The translations under genes and the position numbers were made by a program. 40,373 bases of DNA from Curvibacter sp. (GTDB taxonomy: Bacteria; Pseudomonadota; Gammaproteobacteria; Burkholderiales; Burkholderiaceae_C): the NCBI GenBank assembly GCA_019233055.1, contig JAFAMV010000013.1, positions 1 to 40,373 on the forward strand. Direction: 5' to 3'. A model generated the notes under the pieces. That model saw only the letters and a program-made list of their open reading frames with translations. It did not search any database and had not been told where the DNA came from. Of the stretch, positions 24,463 to 32,233 are shown one piece after another. The stretch's first letter is position 1; each line of letters opens with the position of its first letter.

Positions 24463-25206
24463 TCAGCGCTGCACGCGCACCAGGGTGGTCTCCAGCCCGG
24501 CGCCGTCGAGTTTCTCCTTGATCCGGTCGGCATCGTCGCGCTTGCCGAACGGGCCGATGCGGACGCGGAAGACGGTGCGCCCCGCCTGCTCCCGCTCCGA
24601 GACCCGGGCTTCCCAGCCCATCATCGCAAGCTTGGCCTTCTGCCCTTCCGCGTCCTCGTTGGTCCGGTAGGCCCCGACCTGCACGAAGTAGTCGAACGGA
24701 TCGACGCCCGACGCCGGGGTGTTCGTCGGCGTGGCGGCCGCCTTGGCCTTGGCAAGATCGCCCAGCGGATCGGCTGACGGCGCAGGCTTGGTCTCGACCG
24801 GCTTCAGGCCGGGTTTGGCGTCGGCCTGGGCCGATCCGGTCTTGTCGGCTTTGTCGGTTTTATCGGCCTTGCCCGGCTTGGCGGCCGCCGCATCGCCGCC
24901 CGCCACCGCACCCGCACCCGCATCTGCGGGCGCGGCCGGCTTGGCATCGGCCGCCGGGGCATCGCCCCCCACCGTGCCGGAGGCGCCCTGGCGGGCCGGA
25001 TTCTTGCCGTACAGCGGCGAGTTCGGATCCCAGTCCTTGTTCTTGCGCGCCTCGGCGGCGTCCTGATCAGCCGTGCGGGTCTGCCCCTTGTTCAGAAAGG
25101 GCACCGGAACCTTGGTCACATAGATGGCCACGGCCAAGGCCGCTCCCAAGCCCAACACGACCCCGATCACCAGACCGAGGAACGTCCCGCCACGTTGTCT
25201 TTTCAT
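24463..25206 (-). CDS. SPOR-domain membrane protein
   Basis: The 247-residue bitopic inner-membrane protein has a short basic N-terminus, one transmembrane helix (about 10-31), a long low-complexity periplasmic linker rich in Ala, Lys, Pro and Asp (including a KADKTDKADKT repeat), and a C-terminal SPOR domain (about 168-247: DYFVQVGAYRTNEDAEGQKAKLAMMGWEARV). SPOR domains bind peptidoglycan stripped of stem peptides and gather at division sites, as in FtsN and DedD. It starts 8 bp after argS, so they are co-transcribed. A role in division is inferred from the domain, and it may be the FtsN-like protein of this organism. Confidence 0.9.
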   Translation of the reverse strand: MKRQRGGTFLGLVIGVVLGLGAALAVAIYVTKVPVPFLNKGQTRTADQDAAEARKNKDWDPNSPLYGKNPARQGASGTVGGDAPAADAKPAAPADAGAGAVAGGDAAAAKPGKADKTDKADKTGSAQADAKPGLKPVETKPAPSADPLGDLAKAKAAATPTNTPASGVDPFDYFVQVGAYRTNEDAEGQKAKLAMMGWEARVSEREQAGRTVFRVRIGPFGKRDDADRIKEKLDGAGLETTLVRVQR

Positions 25207-25214
25207 TGTTCAGC

Positions 25215-26888
25215 TCACATTTTCGAGGGTGCCGATACGCCCAGCACGGCCAGGCCATTGTGCAGCACCCGGGCCGTGGCGGCGACCAGCGCCAGGCGCG
25301 CCAGCTTGACGGCCTCGTCCTCGACCAGGATGCGCTCGGCATCGTAGTAGCTGTGGTAGCTCGCGGCCAGGTCGCGCAGGTAGAAAGTCACATCATGCGG
25401 GGCGAAATCCGTCGAGGCGGCGGTCAGCATTTCGGGGTACTTGGCCAGTTGCAGCATCAGTGCCTGGGCCTGCGGCCCCTGCAGCGCCGACAGGTCCACC
25501 GAGGCCAGCGTCGCGGTGTCGCCGCCCCAGGCGGTCAGCACCGAGCAGATGCGGGCATGCGCGTACTGCACGTAGTAGACAGGGTTGTCGTTGTTCTGGG
25601 CCAGGGCCAGATCGATGTCGAAGATGTACTCGGTGTCGGGTTTGCGCGACAGCAGGAAGAAGCGCACCGCGTCCTTGCTGGTCCACTCGATCAGGTCGCG
25701 CAGGGTCACATAGCTGCCGGCGCGCTTGGAGATCTTGACCTCTTCACCACCGCGCATCACCCGCACCATGGTGTGCAGCACATAGTCGGGGTAGCCCTCG
25801 GGGATGCCCACCCCGGCGGCCTGCAGGCCGGCGCGCACCCGGGCGATGGTGCCGTGGTGGTCGGTGCCCTGGATGTTCACCACCTTGCCGAATCCGCGCT
25901 CGAACTTGCTGATGTGGTAGGCCACATCGGGCACGAAATAGGTGTAGCTGCCGTCGGTCTTGCGCATGACCCGGTCCTTGTCGTCGCCGTAGTCGGTCGA
26001 ACGCAGCCACAGGGCGCCGTCCTGCTCGTAGGTCTTGCCGGCCTCGACCAGGCGCTTGACCGTGGCCTCGACGCGGCCGCTGGTGTAGAGGCTGGACTCG
26101 AGGTAGTAGTTGTCGAAACGCACCTGGAAGGCTTTCAGGTCCAGGTCCTGCTCATGGCGCAGATAGGCCACGGCGAACTGGCGGATGCCGTCGAGGTCCT
26201 CGACATCGCCGCTGCCGGTGAATTCGCGGTCGTCCGAACGGACCGTCTTGCCTGCCAGGAAGTCCGCCGCGATGTCGCCGATGTAGTCGCCGTTGTAGGC
26301 CGATTCGGGCCAGCCCGCATCGCCGGGCTTCAGGCCCTTGGCGCGGCATTGGGTGCTGTTGGCCAGGGTCTGGATCTGCACCCCAGCATCGTTGTAATAG
26401 AACTCGCGCCAGACGTCCCAGCCCTGGGTCTCGAACAGGTTGCAGATGGCGTCGCCCAGTGCGGCCTGACGGCCATGCCCCACATGCAGGGGCCCGGTGG
26501 GATTGGCCGAGACGAACTCGACCAGCACGCGCTGCTGGCGGGCCGGCTGCCAGCCGTAGCGCTCGCCCGCCTCCAGGACTTCACGCACCACGGCCTGCTT
26601 GGCCGCCGGCCGCAGGCGGATGTTGAGAAAACCCGGGCCAGCGATCTCGACCGCCTCGACCCAGCGGGCGAAGGCGGGGGTGGCCTCGAGCGCGGTCTTG
26701 AGGGTGTCGGCCACCTGACGCGGATTGAGCTTCAGCGGCTTGGCCAGCTGCATGGCGGCGGTGCAGGCGAAATCGCCATGGGCGGCCACCTTGGGGGATT
26801 CAAAAACAGCCTTGGCGCCGGCACCCGGGGAGAGTTTCTCGAGTTCGTCGGCCAGGACGGTGAGCAATTCGTGTTTGACAGAGAGCAT
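25215..26888 (-). CDS. argS: Arginyl-tRNA synthetase
   Basis: ArgS charges tRNA-Arg with arginine. The 557-residue class I synthetase has the N-terminal Add-1 domain (1-105), the HIGH motif as HVGH in [14 protein letters not shown] (135-138), the KMSKS-equivalent KISKR (385-389) and the all-helical DALR anticodon domain at the C-terminus, ending near [11 protein letters not shown]. Length is normal. ATG 26888 has no Shine-Dalgarno; TAAAAT sits only 6 nt upstream, which suggests a leaderless transcript. It heads a run with the SPOR gene and dsbA. Confidence 0.98.
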   Translation of the reverse strand: MLSVKHELLTVLADELEKLSPGAGAKAVFESPKVAAHGDFACTAAMQLAKPLKLNPRQVADTLKTALEATPAFARWVEAVEIAGPGFLNIRLRPAAKQAVVREVLEAGERYGWQPARQQRVLVEFVSANPTGPLHVGHGRQAALGDAICNLFETQGWDVWREFYYNDAGVQIQTLANSTQCRAKGLKPGDAGWPESAYNGDYIGDIAADFLAGKTVRSDDREFTGSGDVEDLDGIRQFAVAYLRHEQDLDLKAFQVRFDNYYLESSLYTSGRVEATVKRLVEAGKTYEQDGALWLRSTDYGDDKDRVMRKTDGSYTYFVPDVAYHISKFERGFGKVVNIQGTDHHGTIARVRAGLQAAGVGIPEGYPDYVLHTMVRVMRGGEEVKISKRAGSYVTLRDLIEWTSKDAVRFFLLSRKPDTEYIFDIDLALAQNNDNPVYYVQYAHARICSVLTAWGGDTATLASVDLSALQGPQAQALMLQLAKYPEMLTAASTDFAPHDVTFYLRDLAASYHSYYDAERILVEDEAVKLARLALVAATARVLHNGLAVLGVSAPSKM

Positions 26889-26894
26889 CCGCCA

Positions 26895-26900
26895 ATTTTA
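26895..26900 (-). promoter_or_regulatory. Possible -10 box of argS
   Basis: TAAAAT on the minus strand ends 6 nt before the argS start codon, so the transcript would begin at or next to the ATG. No good -35 is visible at 16-18 bp. Confidence 0.4.
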
Positions 26901-27018
26901 CGGGCCGGTGCACGGACGGCGTCTCCCGCCCGCCACAAGGCTTCGGTGCGGAAGGCATTCCCGGCTCGAATCAAGCCAGGCCGCAGGGCCTGTTCGCCAC
27001 TTCCAAGGAGACTTCCAG

Positions 27019-27261
27019 ATGACGCCTCGCCACCCCATCCGCCACCTCGTGCGCCACCTTGCCGGCCTGAGCCTCGGCCTGGCCCTGCTGGGGCCGGCGG
27101 CCCAGGCCGAAACCGGCCAGACCGCCAAGCCCCCCTCCCCGGCGCGCCAGGCCCAGAACCAGCGCATGGCCCAATGCAGCCAGGATTTCAAGGCCACCGG
27201 CCGGCCCGGCAGCGAACGCCGGGCCTTCATGAAGGAATGCCTGCGCAAGCCCCGCAGCTGA
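27019..27261 (+). CDS. PsiF-repeat secreted protein
   Basis: The 80-residue protein has a signal peptide (about 1-30, cleaved near AQA) followed by one PsiF repeat: NQRMAQCSQDFKATGRPGSERRAFMKECLRK, with the two conserved cysteines. PsiF was found as a phosphate-starvation-inducible protein in E. coli, where it has two such repeats; its function is unknown. ATG 27019 has AAGGAG 8 nt upstream, a strong ribosome binding site. No Pho box is recognisable in the 130-bp gap before it. It is divergent from argS. Confidence 0.85.
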   Translation: MTPRHPIRHLVRHLAGLSLGLALLGPAAQAETGQTAKPPSPARQAQNQRMAQCSQDFKATGRPGSERRAFMKECLRKPRS

Positions 27262-27321
27262 GCCCGGCGCCGGCCCGGGGCAGACCGCCGGGTGTCACGG
27301 GCCTCGCGGATAATCGCGCTC

Positions 27322-28305
27322 ATGCACGAGCGCGCCCACCCCCATCCGACCCTCTCCTGTGTCATGCCGGCCTACAACGAGGCCGGCAACCTCGGGCGTT
27401 TCGTGCCCGAGGTGCTGACCTTCCTGAAGAGCCTGTCGCCCGAGGTCGAACTGGTGATCGTCAATGACGGCAGCCGCGATGCGACCGCCGAGGTGGCGGC
27501 CGAGCTGACCCGCCAATTCCCCGAGGTGGTGCTGATCGACCTGTCGCGCAATTTCGGCAAGGAAGCGGCCCTGACCGCCGGCATGGAGGCCGCCCACGGC
27601 GAGGTGGTGGTGCTGATGGACTCCGACGGACAGCATCCGGTGAGCCTGATCGCCGACATGCTGCAGCGCTGGCGCCAGGGGATGGACGTGGTCTATGCGG
27701 TGCGCAAGACCCGTCACGACCAGACCCGCCTGCATGCCAATCTGGCCGGCGTGTTCTATTGGCTGGTGAACTACAACAACCGGGTGAAGATCCCGCCGAA
27801 TGCCGGCGATTTCCGTCTCATGGACCGCGCCGTGGTCGAAGCCCTCAAGCAGTTGCCCGAGACCAACCGTTTCATGAAGGGCCTGTATGCCTGGGTCGGC
27901 TTCAACAGCACCGCCATCGAATACGAACCCCTGCCTCGCACCGACGGCCAGAGCAGTTTCGGCCTCAAGAGCGCCGCCTCGCTGGCCCTGACCGGCCTGG
28001 TGGCGTTCTCGTCGCTGCCGCTGCGCGCCCTGGCCGTGCTGGGGCTGCTGATCTCGCTGGCCTCGCTGAGCTACGGCCTGTGGGTGGTGATCTCGTATTT
28101 CGTCTACGGCATCGATGTGCCCGGCTATGCCACGCTGGCTGCCGGCATCATGCTGCTCAGCGGCATCCAGCTGCTGTCGATCGGCGTGCTGGCCGAGTAC
28201 GTCGGCCGCATCTATGAAGAGGTGAAGCGCCGCCCCACCTACCTGCTCAAGACCCGCCTGGGTCAGGGCCTGCCCTCCGCCCCGAAGCCCCCCGCGGCAC
28301 CCTGA
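27322..28305 (+). CDS. GT2 polyisoprenyl-phosphate glycosyltransferase (ArnC/FlmF-like)
   Basis: The 327-residue enzyme transfers a sugar from a nucleotide donor to polyisoprenyl phosphate at the cytoplasmic face. The GT-A domain has VMPAYNEAGNLGRF (14-27), VIVNDGSRDATAEV (45-58), NFGKEAALTAGMEAA and the metal-binding MDSDGQHP (99-106). Two C-terminal transmembrane helices (about 232-260 and 268-294) and the KRRPTYLLK tail match ArnC and GtrB-type enzymes. The downstream convergent ArnT-like and YdjC-like genes suggest a shared lipid A modification route. ATG 27322 lies 7 nt after GATAAT (27309-27314), with no Shine-Dalgarno. A GTG at 27292 is an alternative start. Confidence 0.9.
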   Translation: MHERAHPHPTLSCVMPAYNEAGNLGRFVPEVLTFLKSLSPEVELVIVNDGSRDATAEVAAELTRQFPEVVLIDLSRNFGKEAALTAGMEAAHGEVVVLMDSDGQHPVSLIADMLQRWRQGMDVVYAVRKTRHDQTRLHANLAGVFYWLVNYNNRVKIPPNAGDFRLMDRAVVEALKQLPETNRFMKGLYAWVGFNSTAIEYEPLPRTDGQSSFGLKSAASLALTGLVAFSSLPLRALAVLGLLISLASLSYGLWVVISYFVYGIDVPGYATLAAGIMLLSGIQLLSIGVLAEYVGRIYEEVKRRPTYLLKTRLGQGLPSAPKPPAAP

Positions 28306-28321
28306 GCGGCACGGCTCAGGG
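28300..28321. terminator. Bidirectional hairpin containing both stop codons
   Basis: CCCTGAGC (28300-28307) and GCTCAGGG (28314-28321) form a perfect 8-bp stem with a 6-nt loop. The plus-strand stop TGA (28303-28305) and the minus-strand stop (TCA, 28316-28318) lie symmetrically in the two arms. Either transcript could fold it. There is no T tract. Confidence 0.65.
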
Positions 28322-29860
28322 CGGGCAGGCCGCCGCCCGGGGCGACCAGCCCCCCGCACTGCGGTACAGCGTCCACGCCCTGCCGCGCAGCACGGTCTCG
28401 AAACCGGCCACCTCGATCTCATTGGGGGCCACCACCCACTGGCCAGGCAGGCTGGCCGCCCGCACCAGGGCCTCCGGGCCCTGCAGGGCCTGCGCCGCCC
28501 GGGCATCGAAGGCCGCACCTTCAAACAACTCGCGCTGCCAGTTGTCGCCGGCATGGAGGCGTGCGTCATCCCAGTCCTGGACCACGGTCATGGGCCGCCT
28601 GAGTCGCAGCAGAAATGGCAGGTCGTAGGGGAAATCCCCCGCCGCCAGCACGGTGTCGTCGGGGCCCATGCGGCAGGCCAGCGCGGCGGCCACGTCGGCC
28701 GAAGCCCGGCGCTCGGTGTAGGGCACCGCCGCCAGGTTCAGCCCCACGGCCGCCAGCAGCGCCACACCGAAGAGGCCGCCGAAGACCCACCGCGCCTGCC
28801 GCAGCCGGCCCGGCCAACGCTCCCAGCCCAGGGCCGCCAGCAGGGCCAGCGGCGGCATCACCGGCAGGGCGTAGCCGATCAGCTTCGAATGCGGCACCGA
28901 AAAGAAGGCGATGATCAGCCCCAGCCAGAGCCAGGCCAGCGAGACCCAGACCCGGAACCTGGGCGCCAGCCCCAGCGTCCTGTCCCGCCACCAGGCCAGG
29001 GGCAGGCCCAGGACCAGGAAGGTCCAGGGGAACAGCATCAGGAACAGCCCGGCCAGGTAGAACCACCAGGGGTGGCCGTTGTTGAAGGTCGTGGCGGTGT
29101 AGCGGTGGAACTGCTGCTCGCCGAACAGGTAGGCCAGCAGGCCCGGCGCCCGTTGTTCGGCCAGCACGAACCAGGGCACGGCGATGGCGCCGAACAGCGC
29201 CAGGCCGCTGAGCCAGGGCAGATGGAGCACCTTGCGGAACTGGCGGGTCCACAGCAACCAGCCGAACAGCACCAGCCCCGGCAGCACCAGCCCGATCAGG
29301 CCCTTGCTCAGGATCCCCAGCGCACAGGCCACGAAACCCAGGCGGGCCAGACCGGCATGCGGCACCAGGCCTCCATCCGCGCCCTCAGGCCCGCCGGAGC
29401 GGACAAAGGACCAGGCGAATGCCCAGATCGCCACGCTGATCCAGCTCGCCACCACCATGTCGTGGTTGATGTACTGGCCGCCGACCAGGAAGGACAGGCT
29501 GCTGCCGAGCATCAGGGACGCCCGACGCGCCAGGCGCTCGTCACCCAGCGGGCGCACCGACAGGTAGAGCGCCACGGCCATCAGCCCGGCATGCAGGGCC
29601 GGCCCGAGGCGGGCGACCCAGACATGCACCCCCAGCCCGGCCATCAGCACCGCATCCACCCAGTGCAGCAGCGGCGGCTTGTGGAAGAAAGGGATGCCGT
29701 CGAGGCGCGGCACCAGCCAGTCGCCGCTTTGCAGCATCCAGCGGCTGACCTCGCCGTAGCGCCCTTCGTCAGGCACCGCCATCGGCCGCAGGGCGGCCAG
29801 CACCAGCAGCAGGCCCCACAGCAGGGCCAGCGAGGCCCAGGATCGTTGTCGTTCGGTCAC
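28316..29860 (-). CDS. ArnT-like (GT39/GT83, PMT_2) membrane glycosyltransferase
   Basis: The 514-residue polytopic membrane protein belongs to the ArnT/PMT family, which moves a sugar from a polyisoprenyl phosphate carrier to a periplasmic acceptor such as lipid A. The first periplasmic loop has the catalytic-type motif PDEGRYGEVSRWML (30-43) and PFFHKPPLLHW. About ten to twelve hydrophobic helices follow. The C-terminal soluble part (about 400-514) is small. GTG 29860 overlaps the stop of the YdjC-like gene in GTGA, a coupling signal. The substrate is probably an amino sugar made by the neighbouring genes. Confidence 0.9.
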   Translation of the reverse strand: MTERQRSWASLALLWGLLLVLAALRPMAVPDEGRYGEVSRWMLQSGDWLVPRLDGIPFFHKPPLLHWVDAVLMAGLGVHVWVARLGPALHAGLMAVALYLSVRPLGDERLARRASLMLGSSLSFLVGGQYINHDMVVASWISVAIWAFAWSFVRSGGPEGADGGLVPHAGLARLGFVACALGILSKGLIGLVLPGLVLFGWLLWTRQFRKVLHLPWLSGLALFGAIAVPWFVLAEQRAPGLLAYLFGEQQFHRYTATTFNNGHPWWFYLAGLFLMLFPWTFLVLGLPLAWWRDRTLGLAPRFRVWVSLAWLWLGLIIAFFSVPHSKLIGYALPVMPPLALLAALGWERWPGRLRQARWVFGGLFGVALLAAVGLNLAAVPYTERRASADVAAALACRMGPDDTVLAAGDFPYDLPFLLRLRRPMTVVQDWDDARLHAGDNWQRELFEGAAFDARAAQALQGPEALVRAASLPGQWVVAPNEIEVAGFETVLRGRAWTLYRSAGGWSPRAAACPP

Positions 29861-30693
29861 GCGGCTTCCTTGTTCGCAGAGGGTGTCGAGGCATACAGCG
29901 CGCGTCCGCGCGACAGGACCGCGCCGGCCTGCGCCAGGGCCTGCTCGAAGGCCGGACTGCGCAGGTAGGTCCATTCGCGCAGCCGGGCCGCCCCGATCTC
30001 GTCGCCGGGCTCATCGGCCAGGGCGGGGTGGCACATCAGCAGGGTGCCGTCCGGTGCGGCCGACAGCCAGCGCGCCATGCGCCGGCCGTAGTCGGCGGCG
30101 TCACCGCTGAAATCATCGATGCCCGACAGCCAGCGCGCCGCAGGAATGCCCTGCGCCCGGGCCAGCGACTGCAGGCGCCCGGCCCCCATGGCGGCGATGA
30201 CCCGGCCCTTGAGGCCGCCCTGCCAGCCCACCGGGCGCGACACCCGCAGATAGGGGCGCCGGGACGGCCCATAGCGCCGGCCCAGGACCTGGACCAGCGC
30301 CTCACGGATGCCGGCGAACTGCTGCACATGCTGATGGCCGTCCACATGGTCGGGCGCGGCGCCCCAGACCTTCTCGAACGCATCCAGCTGGGCTTCGATG
30401 CAGCGTGCGGCCGCAGCCACCTCATGCCCGGACAGGGCGGCCCGGCGCATCACGGCCCCGAGCGGCGCGCCGTGTCCGGCCGCGATGGCGAAGTCGCTGG
30501 TCCAATCCAGGTGCAGCCCCACATCCAGGCGATCCCGCAAAGAGGCCAGTGCCGGGGCATCCTGCGCCCAGCGGGGCGACAGGGTCATGACGCTGGTGGC
30601 GCTCAGGCGCCCCGCCTCGGCCAGCGCGACGATGCCCTGCGAGGCCGGCGCATGGAGCGCGAAATCGTCCGCGCACAGGACCAGGGACTTCAT
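29857..30693 (-). CDS. YdjC/ChbG/HpnK-family carbohydrate deacetylase (NaxD-like)
   Basis: The 278-residue protein has the YdjC-type metal site: CADDFALH (Asp9, Asp10), GLHLDW (His61) and DHVDGHQHVQQF with His116, His120 and His122. Members remove acetyl groups from N-acetylated sugars; in Francisella, NaxD deacetylates polyisoprenyl-phosphate-GalNAc before transfer to lipid A. The gene is coupled to the ArnT-like gene by a 4-bp overlap and lies 7 bp after a DUF2214 gene, so the three form one transcription unit. A NaxD-like role is inferred from the neighbours; chitooligosaccharide (ChbG) or hopanoid (HpnK) roles fit this context less well. Confidence 0.88.
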   Translation of the reverse strand: MKSLVLCADDFALHAPASQGIVALAEAGRLSATSVMTLSPRWAQDAPALASLRDRLDVGLHLDWTSDFAIAAGHGAPLGAVMRRAALSGHEVAAAARCIEAQLDAFEKVWGAAPDHVDGHQHVQQFAGIREALVQVLGRRYGPSRRPYLRVSRPVGWQGGLKGRVIAAMGAGRLQSLARAQGIPAARWLSGIDDFSGDAADYGRRMARWLSAAPDGTLLMCHPALADEPGDEIGAARLREWTYLRSPAFEQALAQAGAVLSRGRALYASTPSANKEAA

Positions 30694-30700
30694 GCCGGAC

Positions 30701-31147
30701 TCACCAGCCACGGGCCCAGAACACGGCGATCACCGGAATGACCGGAAACAGATGGGCCTGCCACATGACCAGACGGCGCACCCGATCCACCTCCTGCGGC
30801 GCCGGCAGGCTTGCATGGGCCCGCCATTCCCGCCGCCAGCGCCCGTAGGCACGGGTGCAGGGCACCGCCAGCCCGCCCATCACCATCAGCAGCAGCACCT
30901 TCAGGTGCAGCCAGCCCTGCGGCAGGTACCAGCCGGCACCCTTGACGCCCCAGAAGACCCGGGCCAGGCCGCTGGCCAGCACCAGGGCGATGGCCAGGCC
31001 ATACAGCCACTGGAGCCGGGGCAGGCGTTCGACCACGGCCCCATTGAGCCATTCGGATCGGCACAGGGCGGCCTGGCTGGTCAGGAACACCACCAGGGTC
31101 AGGATGGCCAGCAGATGCAGGCTGGCAAGAACGGCTTCGAGGGTCAT
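30701..31147 (-). CDS. DUF2214 family membrane protein
   Basis: The 148-residue protein resembles DUF2214: four hydrophobic helices (about 5-25, 48-66, 78-96 and 128-146) with the conserved early LHLLAI segment and RLVMWQAHLFPVIPVIAVFWARGW at the end. No enzymatic residues are known for the family. It starts the probable operon with the YdjC-like and ArnT-like genes, 7 bp upstream. Whether it takes part in lipid modification (for example carrier flipping) or just shares the transcript is unknown. Confidence 0.8.
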   Translation of the reverse strand: MTLEAVLASLHLLAILTLVVFLTSQAALCRSEWLNGAVVERLPRLQWLYGLAIALVLASGLARVFWGVKGAGWYLPQGWLHLKVLLLMVMGGLAVPCTRAYGRWRREWRAHASLPAPQEVDRVRRLVMWQAHLFPVIPVIAVFWARGW

Positions 31148-31217
31148 GGAAGGGGCTTTCAGGGCAGACTCGGCCGCCACGGACCGACAACCCGGACCCG
31201 GGTGCCGATGAAAGGCG

Positions 31218-32138
31218 TCAGGACGCCTGCCAGAAGCCAGCCTGGCCGTAATTGTGCTTGAGGAAATCGATCCACAGGCGCACCCGCAGCGGCAAATGCT
31301 TGCGCTGGGGGAAGACCGCATAGATGCCGTTGGGTGCCGCAGCGAAGCCTTCCAGCACCGACACCAGCCGCCCTTCGGCGATCTCGGCCTCCACTTCCCA
31401 GGTGCTGCGCCAGGCGATGCCATAGCCGGCGAGGCACCAGTCGTGCAGGACCTGGCCGTCCGAACAGTCCAGCGGACCGCCCGGCTTCATGTGGACCACC
31501 TCGAAACCATCGTCCTTGGGCAGCCGGAAGGCCCAGCCCCGGGTCTGGGATGCGTCGCTGGAGAGGGTCAGGCAGTCGAATCGCGACAGTTCGGCCGGAT
31601 GCCGGGGCACCCCGGCGCGCTGCAGATAGGCCGGGGTCGCCACACAGAGCCGTCGGTTGTCGGCCAGGCGCACGCTGACCAGGGACGAGTCCGGCAGGTC
31701 GCCGACACGCACCGCGCAGTCGAAGCCCTCGCCGGCCAGATCGATCACCCGGTCGCTGAGGTTCAGCGAGATCGTGACCTCGGGGTGCAGCTCGCGGAAG
31801 GCCGGGACCAGCGGGGCGACATGGCGCCGGCCGAAGCCCGCCGGCGCGGTGATCCGCAGATGCCCGCTGGCCTTCACGCCGCCGGCGCTGACACTGGCCT
31901 CCGCATTGGCCACATCGGCCAGCACGCGCTGGCAGTCCTCGAGAAAGGCGCTGCCCTCATGGGTCAGGGTGATGCGGCGCGTGGTCCGCATCAGCAGCTT
32001 GACCCCGAGCCGTTCCTCGAGCGCATCCAGGCGCCGCCCCATGATGGCGGGGGCCACGCCTTCGGCATTGGCGGCGGCGGTCAGGCTGCCGCGCGTGGCC
32101 ACCGACACGAAGGACTCCATTTGCTTGAGTTTGTCCAT
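31218..32138 (-). CDS. LysR-type transcriptional regulator
   Basis: The 306-residue regulator has a LysR winged-helix at the N-terminus (MESFVSVATRGSLTAAANAEGVAPAIMGRRLDALE) and an effector domain beginning around ASGHLRITAPAGFGRRHVAPL. It resembles the CrgA-like subfamily. The C-terminal half contains FDCAVRVGDLPDSSLV and ends in the usual LRVRLWIDFLKHNYG. The ATG is preceded by TAATCT (32145-32150) and TTGAGT (32168-32173) 17 bp apart, a plausible promoter with almost no leader. The operon 71 bp downstream on the same strand, starting with DUF2214, is a possible target. Confidence 0.92.
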   Translation of the reverse strand: MDKLKQMESFVSVATRGSLTAAANAEGVAPAIMGRRLDALEERLGVKLLMRTTRRITLTHEGSAFLEDCQRVLADVANAEASVSAGGVKASGHLRITAPAGFGRRHVAPLVPAFRELHPEVTISLNLSDRVIDLAGEGFDCAVRVGDLPDSSLVSVRLADNRRLCVATPAYLQRAGVPRHPAELSRFDCLTLSSDASQTRGWAFRLPKDDGFEVVHMKPGGPLDCSDGQVLHDWCLAGYGIAWRSTWEVEAEIAEGRLVSVLEGFAAAPNGIYAVFPQRKHLPLRVRLWIDFLKHNYGQAGFWQAS

Positions 32139-32144
32139 CCCCAC

Positions 32145-32173
32145 AGATTACATCCATAAACTGCAGGACTCAA
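32145..32173 (-). promoter_or_regulatory. Candidate promoter of the LysR gene
   Basis: On the minus strand, TTGAGT (32168-32173) and TAATCT (32145-32150) are separated by 17 bp and end 6 nt before the ATG. The start point would fall at or next to the start codon. Confidence 0.45.
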
Positions 32174-32233
32174 ACCGATCAAACCCTGATTACAGGCAAT
32201 AAGGTCACATATCAACCCCGGCAGGGTCGAAGT

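Noticed and set aside
24840-24885. Repeat element in the SPOR gene (KADKTDKADKT region)
   Set aside because: It is a short low-complexity linker inside a coding region, usual for SPOR proteins, with no sign of mobility.
28553-29968. 471-codon plus-strand frame opposite the ArnT-like gene
   Set aside because: It has a Gln/Pro/Arg-rich composition without domains, while the opposite strand codes a clear polytopic membrane enzyme.
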